From Thermoleophilaceae bacterium (GTDB lineage: Bacteria; Actinomycetota; Thermoleophilia; Solirubrobacterales; Thermoleophilaceae): DNA of 14,103 bases. The position numbers and the translations under genes were made by a program. Under the pieces are notes generated by a model that searched no databases, was not told the DNA's origin, and was given only the letters and a program-made list of their open reading frames with translations. The stretch is from assembly GCA_013813135.1 (NCBI GenBank), contig JACCSF010000237.1:1-14103 (forward strand). Reading direction: 5' to 3'. Below, piece after piece: positions 7,098 to 14,103 of the stretch (position 1 is its first letter; every line of letters starts with the position of its first letter).

Positions 7098-8009
7098 TCA
7101 GCCCTTGCCGTGTGTTCCGCCCCGCCCTGCGCGACCGCGCAGCCAGGCCGCCGCCTTCATCGGGCGCTTGCCGGGTGGCTGCACCTCGATCAGCTCGAGC
7201 GCTCCCCGGGCCGCCCCGTACAGGAGCCGCCCGTCGCGCTCGACCAGCTCGCCGCGGTCGACGTCGTCGACTCCGGCGGCCAACGCCGCCCGGCGCACGC
7301 CCAGCCGCTCGTCGTCGAGCTGGACGTAGACGCCGATGTGGGGCGTCAGCGCGCGCACGCGGCGCTCCAGCTCGTCCGCCGCGCGGGCAGGGTCCAGCAG
7401 CCGGTCCTCCGGGTCGATCTTCTCGGCGTAGGTCGCGCCCTGATCGGGCTGGTCGCGGAAGGCCGGCTGAGCGTCGAGCGCCTCGACCAGCAGCTCGCCG
7501 CTGAGCGCGGCCAGCCGCGCCGCGAGGCTCCCATAGTCGTCATCCGGCGCGATCGGCTCGGCGCGCTGAAGGCAGATCGGCCCGGCGTCGAGCTCGGCCG
7601 TCGGCCGCATGATCGTGACCCCGGTCTCCTCGTCGCCCGCCTCGATGGCCCGCTCGAGCGGCGCGGCCCCGCGCCAGCGGGGCAGCAGCGAGGGATGCAC
7701 GTTGATCAGCTCGTGTGCGGACAGAAGCGGCTCCTTCACGAGCGCTCCGAAGGCGCAGATCACGACCGCCTCCGGCTGGGCGGCGGCGATCGCCTCACGC
7801 GCTTGCTCGCTGTTCACGTCGTCGGGTTGGATCGTCTCGACGCGGAGCACAGCCGCGCGCTCGGCGACGGGCGGCGGCCGCACCTCGCGGCCGCGCCCAC
7901 GCGGCCGGTCCGGACGCGTCACCACGAGCACGGGGCGGTGGGGCGTGGCGGCCAGGCGCTCGAGCACTTCGACGGCGAACTCGGACGTGCCCAGGTAGAC
8001 GGTCCGCAT
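7098..8009 (-). CDS. fmt: Methionyl-tRNA formyltransferase
   Basis: This 303-residue enzyme formylates Met-tRNA(fMet) with 10-formyl-tetrahydrofolate before translation initiation. MRTVYLGTSEFAVEVL is the Rossmann-like start of the formyltransferase domain. AFGALV (86-91) and NVHPSLLPRWRGAAP (103-117) form the folate-binding and catalytic core, with Asn103 and His105, and Asp141 in ELDAGPIC completes the N-H-D triad. The C-terminal OB-like tRNA-binding domain begins near residue 200 (ATYAEKIDPEDRLLD) and ends in PPGKRPMKAAAWLRG. The length is close to the usual ~310. ATG 8009 lies 16 bases after the lutBC stop, so it probably shares the lut transcript. Its usual partners def and rsmB are not visible in the window, which makes this an uncommon setting. 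Confidence 0.95.
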   Translation of the reverse strand: MRTVYLGTSEFAVEVLERLAATPHRPVLVVTRPDRPRGRGREVRPPPVAERAAVLRVETIQPDDVNSEQAREAIAAAQPEAVVICAFGALVKEPLLSAHELINVHPSLLPRWRGAAPLERAIEAGDEETGVTIMRPTAELDAGPICLQRAEPIAPDDDYGSLAARLAALSGELLVEALDAQPAFRDQPDQGATYAEKIDPEDRLLDPARAADELERRVRALTPHIGVYVQLDDERLGVRRAALAAGVDDVDRGELVERDGRLLYGAARGALELIEVQPPGKRPMKAAAWLRGRAGRGGTHGKG

Positions 8010-8025
8010 GGCCGCGACCCTACGC

Positions 8026-10158
8026 TCAGCCGGCGATTACGACGTGAAGGGTGCGCGGGCCGTGCACTCCCTCGACACGGTTGAGCTCGATGTCCGAGGT
8101 GGCGGAGGGTCCGGAGATGAAGGTGAGCGGCCGGCCCTCGGCGACAGCGGCTTCGAGGCGCTCGACGGCTTCGGGAACGAGGTCGGCGATGCTGTCCTCG
8201 GACACGACGCAGAGGTGGTAGTCGGGCACGAGCGTGAGCGCCCGCCGGCCCTGGGCGAAGCCGCCGTCGAGCACGATCGTGCCGGTTTCCGCGATGGCGA
8301 GCGCGCAGCCCGTGAGGGCGCCGTCGAGGGTGTCGAGGTCGTTCGGCAAGAGGCCGGTGTCCGGGACGAGCTCGACCCCGTCCGGGCGCCACTGCGGCGG
8401 CAGGTCGGCGGGGACGGTGAGCCGGCGGGCGCCGCGGTGGCGGCAGAGCTCAGTCAGCGCCTGCCGCAGCTCTTGCGGGGCGGCCCGGCGCACCGTGGCG
8501 CGGTACTCCCCCGCACGCTCGGCAAAGAGATCGACGATCTCCGGGCGCGAGCGCTCGCTGCGCCGCCGATACTCGCGCGGCACCTCCACCGGCGCCGGCC
8601 GGTCCGCGAGCGCTTGACGGATGCGACCAAGCATGGCGCGCCGGGCGTCGCCATTTTGCGATGTTGCGCGAGGCGCCGCGGCCGCGTCAGGCGTCGCGGC
8701 CGCGCCCAGGTCGCGAGGCCCACGTTTGCCGCCTATTTCGCCGTCAACGGGCTTCTCGTCGCGCGCGCGGCCCTCGCCGCGCTCGCGGCGCCACCAGTCG
8801 CGGAAGGTCTCCGCGGGCGGTTCGGGGAGGTCGCGCGTTTCGGTCCAGCCCGAGAGCGGCCAGGGCAACCGCGGGATGCGCCCGCGACGTGCGAGCGGCC
8901 GCGAGCCGAGGCGCGCCGCGCGCTGCGCTCGCTCGAAGGAGCGCCGCGACGCAAAGGCGCGATACATCGCCCTCATCGCCGCCTTTTCGGGTTTCCAAGC
9001 CGGTTCGGTGTCCACGACCCGGCCGCGCAGGTGCACCAGCACCCGCGGGATGTCGATCTCCACCGGGCACACCTCGTAACACGCACCGCACAGGCTGGAG
9101 GCGTACGGCAGCGACCGGCCTTCGGACATGCCGTGCAGCTGCGGCGTCAGAATCGCCCCGATCGGCCCGGGATACACGGACTCGTATGCGTGGCCGCCCA
9201 CTCGCGAGTACACCGGGCACACGTTCAGGCACGCCGAGCAGCGGATGCAGCGCAGCGCCTGCCGTCCGACCTGGTCGGCCAGGACGCCGGTGCGCCCGTT
9301 GTCGAGCAGCACGAGGTGGAACTCCTGCGGGCCGTCACCGGGACGCACGCCGGTCCAGAACGACGTGTAGGGGTTCATCCGCTCCCCGGTGGACGAGCGC
9401 GGCAGCAGCTGCAGGAAGACCTCCATGTCCTGCCACGACCGCACCAGCTTCTCCACCCCCATCACCGTCACCAGCACCTCGGGCAGGGTCGTGCACATGC
9501 GCCCGTTGCCCTCCGACTCGAACACGCACACCGTGCCGGTCTCGGCCACCGCGAAGTTCGCGCCCGACACCCCCATGCGCGCGGACAGGAACTTGCGCCG
9601 CAGGTGCACCCGTGCGGCCTCGGCGAGCGCCTCGGGCTCGTCGCTCAGGTCGGGCAGGTCCAGCGAGCGCGCGAACAGGTCGCGGATCTCCGCGCGGTTC
9701 TTGTGGATCGCCGGCACCAGGATGTGGGACTGGACGTCGTCGCCCAGCTGGATGATCAGCTCCGCCAGATCGGTCTCGACCGCCTGCACCCCCGCGGCCG
9801 CCAGCGCCTCGTTCAGCTTGATCTCGTCCGTGGCGATCGATTTGACCTTGACCACCTCGTCGACTCCGTGCGCACGAGCAACACCGGCCACGATCGAGCA
9901 GGCTTCATCGGCCTCGTTCGCCCAATGCACCTGCCCGCCGGCAGCCGAAACCCGCTCCTCGAGCAGCTCGAGCTGCGCGTCGAGATCAACGAGCGACCGG
10001 TCCTTCAGCGCCCGGCCCGCAGAGCGCAGCTCCTGCCAGTCCGGTAGCTCGCCCACTACTGACGCACGCTTGGCCCGAATCGTCCCCGTGGCCTTGGCCA
10101 GGTTGCGCCGCAGCTGCGAATCGCGCAGCGCCACCGAGGCGGCATCAGGGAAGCTCAC
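8026..10158 (-). CDS. lutB/lutC: LutB-LutC fusion: L-lactate oxidation iron-sulfur protein joined to LUD-domain protein
   Basis: One open frame of 710 residues joins two proteins that are usually separate subunits of the LutABC L-lactate oxidation complex (lactate to pyruvate). Residues ~1-475 are LutB: a LUD domain with NFAVAETGTV at 201-210, then two ferredoxin-type motifs, Cys304/307/310/314 (CIRCSACLNVCP) and Cys357/360/364 (CGACYEVCP), which bind 4Fe-4S clusters. Residues ~505-710 are LutC, a second LUD domain with AIAETGTIVLDGG around Glu624. A charged, then alanine-rich linker of ~35 residues joins them. Between the LutB end and Met509 there is no stop and no in-frame ATG, GTG or TTG. 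ATG 8634 (Met509) is the only internal start and lacks an SD, so a true fusion is likely. GTG 10158 overlaps the lutA stop by four bases. The frame stays open above 10158 only as a shadow of lutA. Confidence 0.85.
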   Translation of the reverse strand: MSFPDAASVALRDSQLRRNLAKATGTIRAKRASVVGELPDWQELRSAGRALKDRSLVDLDAQLELLEERVSAAGGQVHWANEADEACSIVAGVARAHGVDEVVKVKSIATDEIKLNEALAAAGVQAVETDLAELIIQLGDDVQSHILVPAIHKNRAEIRDLFARSLDLPDLSDEPEALAEAARVHLRRKFLSARMGVSGANFAVAETGTVCVFESEGNGRMCTTLPEVLVTVMGVEKLVRSWQDMEVFLQLLPRSSTGERMNPYTSFWTGVRPGDGPQEFHLVLLDNGRTGVLADQVGRQALRCIRCSACLNVCPVYSRVGGHAYESVYPGPIGAILTPQLHGMSEGRSLPYASSLCGACYEVCPVEIDIPRVLVHLRGRVVDTEPAWKPEKAAMRAMYRAFASRRSFERAQRAARLGSRPLARRGRIPRLPWPLSGWTETRDLPEPPAETFRDWWRRERGEGRARDEKPVDGEIGGKRGPRDLGAAATPDAAAAPRATSQNGDARRAMLGRIRQALADRPAPVEVPREYRRRSERSRPEIVDLFAERAGEYRATVRRAAPQELRQALTELCRHRGARRLTVPADLPPQWRPDGVELVPDTGLLPNDLDTLDGALTGCALAIAETGTIVLDGGFAQGRRALTLVPDYHLCVVSEDSIADLVPEAVERLEAAVAEGRPLTFISGPSATSDIELNRVEGVHGPRTLHVVIAG

Positions 10159-10841
10159 GACGCCAGCACCTCCGCCAGGTGCAGCGTTCGCACGCCCGTC
10201 CGCTGCCGCGACAGCGCGCCCCCGATCTGCATCAGGCACGAGTTGTCGGCCGCGCACACCACCTCCGCGCCCGTGTCGAGCACCGCGCGCACCTTGTCGG
10301 CCACCATCGCCGACGACACCTCCGCGTTCTTGACCGCGAACGTCCCGCCGAACCCGCAGCACTCGTCGGCCTGCGGCAGCTGCACCAGCTCGATCCCGCG
10401 CACGGCCTCGAGCAGGCGCAGCGGCCGGTCGCCCACCCCCAGCTCGCGCAGCGAATGACAGGTCGGGTGGAACGTCACGCGATGCGGAAAGTACGCGCCC
10501 ACGTCCTCCACCCCCAGCCGGTCCACGATCAGCTCCGACAGCTCGTAGACCGGCGGGGTGGGTGGGTCGGCATCGGTGCCGAGCTGGTGGCGCAGCATCC
10601 CCGCACACGACGCCGACGGACACACCACCGCCTCGGCGCCCTCGAACACGCGCGCGAACCGCCGGACCAGGGCCGTCGCCTCGCGGGCGTAGCCGGAGTT
10701 CATATGCATCTGGCCGCAGCACGTCTGCTCCAGCGGGAAGTCCACCTCACACCCGAGCCGCTCCAGCAGGCGCACGACGGCGCGCCCGGTCTGCGGGAAG
10801 AGCGTGTCGTTGAAGCAGGTGACGAAAAGGGATACGCGCAC
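10155..10841 (-). CDS. lutA: LutA-type CCG-domain protein, L-lactate oxidation complex
   Basis: This 228-residue protein matches LutA, the cysteine-rich (CCG-domain) subunit of the LutABC L-lactate dehydrogenase system, related to GlcF and heterodisulfide reductase HdrB. MRVSLFVTCFND is the family N-terminus. The two CCG motifs are QTCCGQ (Cys41-Cys42) and DECCGFGG (Cys161-Cys162), and FHPTCHSLRELG supplies a further conserved cysteine; these ligate a 4Fe-4S-type cluster. The GTG start at 10841 is supported by an AAAGAGG sequence (minus strand, about 10851-10857) nine bases upstream. It is the first gene of the minus-strand operon, translationally coupled to the LutB-LutC fusion through a GTGA overlap. 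A 32-bp palindrome lies directly upstream of its ribosome binding site. A GlcF-like role with the nearby GlcD is possible, but the adjacent LutB/LutC domains favour LutA. Confidence 0.9.
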   Translation of the reverse strand: MRVSLFVTCFNDTLFPQTGRAVVRLLERLGCEVDFPLEQTCCGQMHMNSGYAREATALVRRFARVFEGAEAVVCPSASCAGMLRHQLGTDADPPTPPVYELSELIVDRLGVEDVGAYFPHRVTFHPTCHSLRELGVGDRPLRLLEAVRGIELVQLPQADECCGFGGTFAVKNAEVSSAMVADKVRAVLDTGAEVVCAADNSCLMQIGGALSRQRTGVRTLHLAEVLAS

Positions 10842-10921
10842 GCTCGATTACCTCTTTCGGTTTCCCCGTTCGCGCGAACGGGGAAACCGCCAGCCAAGGG
10901 CAGCGACGAGGGGAGACAGGT
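10842..10921. promoter_or_regulatory. Divergent control region between lutA and lactate permease
   Basis: These 80 bases lie between the GTG starts of lutA (minus) and the permease (plus) and must contain, or overlap, the promoters of both. Each flank carries a ribosome binding site: AAAGAGG for lutA and GAGGGGA (10908-10914) for the permease. The middle is dominated by the palindrome at 10858-10889. No clear -35/-10 hexamers were found, and no regulator gene (such as a GntR-family LldR) is in the window. Confidence 0.6.
10858..10889. repeat. Perfect 32-bp palindrome
   Basis: The left arm CGGTTTCCCCGTTCGC (10858-10873) is followed immediately by its exact reverse complement (10874-10889), with no spacer. 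As RNA either strand could form a stem of about 14 pairs with a four-base loop; as DNA it could be an operator or a cruciform. It begins just after the lutA ribosome binding site and ends 32 bases before the permease start. It could also be one copy of a dispersed palindromic repeat. Confidence 0.95.
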
Positions 10922-12604
10922 GTGTACACGCAGGATTTCGATCCGGTTTCGAGCTCACTTGGGCTGAGCTCGATCTTCGCGGTCCTGCCGATTCTGGCGC
11001 TATTCGTGCTGCTGGGCGGCTTCCGCTTGGCTGCGCAGTGGGCGGCTCTGATCGCGCTCGGCATGGCCATGCTCGTCGCAATGATCGTCTATGGCATGCC
11101 GGTCGACCAGACGGCGCTGTCGGCGACCGAGGGAGCGACCTTCGGCCTCTTCCCGATCATGTGGATCGTCGTAGCGGCCATCTGGATCTACAACATGACG
11201 GTCGAGACCGGGCACTTCGCCGTGCTGCGCAGATCATTCGGCGCCATCTCGAACGACCAGCGCGTGCAGGCCGTGATCGTCGCGTTCAGCTTCGGCGCGC
11301 TGCTCGAGGCGCTGGCGGGCTTCGGCACGCCGGTTGCGATCACGTCGGTGATGCTGATCGCGCTCGGCTTCAAGCCGATCAAGGCCGCCTCCGTGGCGCT
11401 CGTGGCCAACACCGCCCCGGTGGCCTTTGGCGCGATCGCGATCCCGATCGTCACGCTCTCCGAGATCACCGGGCTCCCCAAGGAGGACCTCGGCGCCATG
11501 GTCGGTCGGCAGACCCCCTTCCTGGCGCTGCTCGTGCCGGTGATCCTGATCTGGATGGTGGACGGCTCCCGCGGCATCCGCCAGGCGTGGCCGGCCGCGG
11601 TGGTCGGCGGATTCACCTTTGCGCTGGCCCAGTTCGCCTGCTCCAACTACATCTCCGTCGAGCTGACGGACATCGCCGCCTCGCTCGTGTCGACCGGCTC
11701 GATCGTGCTGCTGCTGCGCGTGTGGCAGCCCGGTGAGCCGCTGATCGGCGACGAGGCCACGGGCGGCTTCAGCCGTCCCGCGGTTGCCGGCTCGTCCACG
11801 CACAGCCCGGACATGGAGGGCGAGGTGCGCCGCCGCGACGACAGCGTGAAGGACCCTCCGGGCGACGTCCTGCGCGCCTACTCGCCCTACCTGGTGATCA
11901 TCGCCGTCTTCTCGATCGCGCAGATCCCGGCGGTCAAGGACGCCCTGGCCGAGAAGCCGTGGACGACCACGGTGCAGTGGCCGGGCCTCGACGTCGTGAA
12001 CCCCGACGGCGAAGCGCTCAGCTCGCTCACCTACAACATCAACTGGCTGCCCGCGGCCGGGACGCTGCTGCTGATCTGCGGCCTGATCACGATGGTCATC
12101 CTGCGCGTCACGCCTGGTCGGGCCTTCAAGGTGTTCGGCGGATCGATCGACCAGCTCAAGTGGGCGATCCTCACGGTGGCGTCCGTGCTGGCGCTGGCGT
12201 ACGTGATGAACCAGTCCGGCCAGACGATCACGCTCGGCCTGTGGGCAGCCGGCGCGGGCGACTTCTTTGCCTTCCTGTCGGCGCTGATCGGCTGGCTGGG
12301 CGTGGCGGTCACGGGCTCCGACACGTCGTCGAATGCCCTGTTCGGGGCGCTTCAGGTGACCGCGGCGAAGGACGCCGGCATGTCCCCCACCCTGCTCGCC
12401 GCCGCGAACAGCTCGGGCGGTGTGCTCGGCAAGATGATCTCGCCGCAGAACCTGGCGATCGGCGCCGCCGCGGTCGGCATGGCGGGGCAGGAGGGCGACC
12501 TGTTCCGTAAGGTGCTCGGATGGAGCATTGCGCTGGTGCTGGTGATGTGCGCGCTGGTCTATCTGCAATCGACGGCGGTGCTGGATTGGATGGTCGTTAA
12601 GTGA
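10922..12604 (+). CDS. lctP: L-lactate/glycolate permease, LctP family
   Basis: This 560-residue, highly hydrophobic protein matches the LctP/LldP/GlcA permease family, which imports L-lactate, D-lactate and glycolate with protons. Family signatures include IWIYNMTVETGHF, FSFGALLEALAGFGTPVAITSVML, ANTAPVAFGAIAIPI near the first third, and GVAVTGSDTSSNALFGALQVTAA with ANSSGGVLGKMISPQNLAIGAAAVGM near the end. A polar loop at about residues 275-315 separates two groups of helices. GTG 10922 is placed well behind the SD GAGGGGA at 10908-10914. The length matches the usual ~530-560 residues. The stop overlaps the GlcD start (GTGA), so uptake and oxidation are co-expressed, and it is divergent from the lut genes. 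Which 2-hydroxy acid is preferred cannot be read from the sequence. Confidence 0.93.
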   Translation: MYTQDFDPVSSSLGLSSIFAVLPILALFVLLGGFRLAAQWAALIALGMAMLVAMIVYGMPVDQTALSATEGATFGLFPIMWIVVAAIWIYNMTVETGHFAVLRRSFGAISNDQRVQAVIVAFSFGALLEALAGFGTPVAITSVMLIALGFKPIKAASVALVANTAPVAFGAIAIPIVTLSEITGLPKEDLGAMVGRQTPFLALLVPVILIWMVDGSRGIRQAWPAAVVGGFTFALAQFACSNYISVELTDIAASLVSTGSIVLLLRVWQPGEPLIGDEATGGFSRPAVAGSSTHSPDMEGEVRRRDDSVKDPPGDVLRAYSPYLVIIAVFSIAQIPAVKDALAEKPWTTTVQWPGLDVVNPDGEALSSLTYNINWLPAAGTLLLICGLITMVILRVTPGRAFKVFGGSIDQLKWAILTVASVLALAYVMNQSGQTITLGLWAAGAGDFFAFLSALIGWLGVAVTGSDTSSNALFGALQVTAAKDAGMSPTLLAAANSSGGVLGKMISPQNLAIGAAAVGMAGQEGDLFRKVLGWSIALVLVMCALVYLQSTAVLDWMVVK

Positions 12605-14070
12605 ACGCCGCCCCAGCCGCCGACCTCGGCCCGCTCGTCGCGGACCTCAGGGAGGCGGTGGGCGCCGAGCACGTCATAACCCACGACCACCAGCTGCGCA
12701 CCTACGAGTCGGACGGGCTGCTCCAGTACGCGGTCACCCCGGGCGCCGTGGTGCTACCAGGCTCGAGCGAGGAGGTGCGAGCCGTGGTGCGCGCCTGCCA
12801 CCGCGCCGGCGTCCCGTGGGTCGCCCGCGGCGCCGGCTCCGGGCTCTCGGGCGGGGCGACTCCGGTGGCCGACGGCATCCTGATCTCGCTGAGCCGGATG
12901 CGGCGCATCGTCGAGGTCGACCTGCCCAACCAGCGTGTGGTCGTGGAACCGGGCGTGACCAACATCGCCGTCTCCCAGGCGGTCGCCCCCGATCACTTCT
13001 ATCCGCCCGACCCGTCCTCGCAGATCGTGTGCACGATCGGCGGCAACGTGGCCGAGAACTCGGGTGGCGCGCACTGCTTCAAGTACGGCTTCACGGCCAA
13101 CTATGTGACGGGCCTGGAGCTGGTGCTGCCGGACGGCGAGCTCGTCCGGCTCGGCGGCAAGGAGCTCGATCACCCGGGGCCAGACCTGCTGGGCGCCTTT
13201 GTCGGCTCGGAGGGGACGCTCGGCGTGGCCACCAAGATCTGGCTGCGGATCGTGCCCAAGCCCGAGGCGGTGCGCACGCTGGTCGCGTTCTTCGGCTCGC
13301 CGATCCAGGCGGGCGAGGTGGTATCGGAGATCGTCTCGGGCGGCATCGTGCCGGGGGCGATCGAGATGATGGACAACCTCTCGATCAGGGCCGCCGAGGG
13401 CTACACGGGCGCCGGCTACCCCACCGACGCGGGCGCCGCGCTCGTCGTGGAGCTGGACGGCTCCGACGCGGAGTGCGAGACGCGCTTCGAGGAGGTATTG
13501 GCGATCTGCGAGCGCGCCGGCGCCGACTCGATCCGCGTGGCCCAGGATGAGGAGGAGCGCGAGCTGATCTGGCGCGCGCGCAAGGCTGCCTTCGCCGCGA
13601 TGGGCCGGATCGCCCCCAACTACTACGTTCAGGACAGCGTCATTCCGCGCACGCAGCTCGCCGAGGTGCTCGGCAGGATCGAGGAGCTCGGCCGCGAGTA
13701 CGACCTCAAGGTGGCGAACGTGTTCCACGCCGGCGACGGCAACCTGCACCCGCTCGTCTGCTACGACGGGTCGGTGCCGGGCGAGGCGGAGCGAGCCGAG
13801 GAGTGCGCGGGCCTGATCGTGAAGGCGTGCGTGGACGCCGGCGGCTCGATCACGGGCGAGCACGGAGTGGGCGTGGACAAGAAGCGCTACATGCCCCAGA
13901 TGTTCAGCGATGCCGATCTCGGGGCGTTCCAGCGGCTGCGCTGCGCCTTTGACCCCGACCAGCGCGCCAACCCCGGCAAGGTGATGCCGACACCGCGCCT
14001 CTGCGGTGAGGTGCCGGGCCCCTACAGGCAACACCCGCTCGAGCAGGCCGGGGTGGCGGAGCGCTTCTGA
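12601..14070 (+). CDS. glcD: FAD-linked 2-hydroxyacid oxidase, GlcD type
   Basis: This 489-residue flavoprotein belongs to the FAD_binding_4/FAD-oxidase_C family, which includes glycolate oxidase subunit GlcD and D-lactate dehydrogenases. RGAGSGLSGGATP (76-88) and the later SSQIVCTIGGNVAENSGG block bind FAD; LLGAFVGSEGTLGVATK closes that domain. In the C-terminal substrate domain HAGDGNLHP (376-384) provides metal and substrate ligands, and GEHGVGVDKK (His421) is the conserved flavin-side motif. The PGKVMP ending is typical, followed by a ~25-residue extra tail. GTG 12601 overlaps the permease stop. Substrate is D-lactate or glycolate by family; electrons probably pass to GlcE/GlcF-like partners, and a gene overlapping its stop (ATGA) begins at 14070. 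The enzyme complements the L-lactate-specific Lut system encoded divergently. Confidence 0.92.
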   Translation: MNAAPAADLGPLVADLREAVGAEHVITHDHQLRTYESDGLLQYAVTPGAVVLPGSSEEVRAVVRACHRAGVPWVARGAGSGLSGGATPVADGILISLSRMRRIVEVDLPNQRVVVEPGVTNIAVSQAVAPDHFYPPDPSSQIVCTIGGNVAENSGGAHCFKYGFTANYVTGLELVLPDGELVRLGGKELDHPGPDLLGAFVGSEGTLGVATKIWLRIVPKPEAVRTLVAFFGSPIQAGEVVSEIVSGGIVPGAIEMMDNLSIRAAEGYTGAGYPTDAGAALVVELDGSDAECETRFEEVLAICERAGADSIRVAQDEEERELIWRARKAAFAAMGRIAPNYYVQDSVIPRTQLAEVLGRIEELGREYDLKVANVFHAGDGNLHPLVCYDGSVPGEAERAEECAGLIVKACVDAGGSITGEHGVGVDKKRYMPQMFSDADLGAFQRLRCAFDPDQRANPGKVMPTPRLCGEVPGPYRQHPLEQAGVAERF

Positions 14071-14103
14071 TGGCCACCGCCGAGGCCAGGCGCAGCGCAC
14101 CCG
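14070..14103 (+). CDS. Start of a further gene, possibly glcE
   Basis: An ATG at 14070 overlaps the glcD stop codon (ATGA) and begins MATAEARRSAP before the window ends, giving only 11 residues. No domain can be read. The family order glcD-glcE-glcF makes the FAD-binding subunit GlcE the likeliest identity, by context only. The start overlap is the same type as at three other junctions in the window, which supports a real coupled gene. Confidence 0.4.
   Translation, partial: MATAEARRSAP

Noticed and set aside
8678..8703. Two GCGGCCGC palindromes 18 bases apart in the LutB-LutC linker as a regulatory site.
   Set aside because: They encode the alanine-rich linker and are easily explained by GC-rich Ala codons.
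8008..10047. Long plus-strand open frame opposite lutB-lutC (679 residues).
   Set aside because: It is an Arg/His-rich shadow of the third-position GC bias; both LUD domains and the cysteine motifs lie on the minus strand.
10159..10722. Upstream extension of the lutB-lutC frame to 10722, giving ~898 residues.
   Set aside because: The added part lies wholly within lutA, is glycine/arginine-rich and lacks motifs. The GTG at 10158 gives the normal LutB N-terminus.
1..14103. CRISPR array, toxin-antitoxin pair, prophage, transposon or defence system.
   Set aside because: No spaced direct repeats, transposase, integrase, nuclease or paired small toxin-like genes were found; nearly all sequence is explained by metabolic and envelope genes.

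Overview
The window is very GC-rich, with strong G/C bias at third codon positions, frequent GTG/TTG starts and many 4-base stop/start overlaps. Together with the gene families present this suggests a high-GC actinobacterium, most likely of the Thermoleophilia/Solirubrobacterales type. That placement is inference from composition and protein style; no rRNA or marker alignment was possible. No tRNA, rRNA, CRISPR array, transposase or phage gene was seen.

Layout. (1) Bases 1-201, minus strand: the N-terminus of a membrane protein that may be a GT-C-type glycosyltransferase, cut by the window edge. (2) Bases 319-6826, plus strand: six tightly packed genes. They are a GT2 glycosyltransferase with two C-terminal membrane helices, a small SAM methyltransferase, a Wzx/MATE-like polysaccharide flippase, a Bcp-type peroxiredoxin, a hotdog-fold thioesterase-like protein, and an orphan molybdopterin/4Fe-4S oxidoreductase. 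The first three, with the divergent GT-C candidate, look like a lipid-linked surface glycan module. The last three look like metabolic passengers. (3) Bases 6823-10841, minus strand: reading from 10841 downward, lutA, an in-frame lutB-lutC fusion, fmt and a small double zinc-ribbon protein, closely spaced as one apparent operon. (4) Bases 10922-14103, plus strand: a LctP-family lactate/glycolate permease, a GlcD-type FAD oxidase and the first codons of a further gene.

Regions 3 and 4 share an 80-base divergent control region carrying a perfect 32-bp palindrome. Functionally they form a lactate/glycolate island. The permease imports the 2-hydroxy acid. LutA plus the LutB-LutC fusion (L-lactate to pyruvate) and the GlcD flavoprotein (D-lactate or glycolate) then oxidise it. 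The housekeeping gene fmt sits directly downstream of the lut genes.

The most notable points are the LutB-LutC fusion, the large palindrome in the divergent promoter region, and an exact 39-bp tandem duplication at the methyltransferase/flippase junction that becomes the basic N-terminus of the flippase. I saw no clear evidence of a wholly new defence or mobile system.
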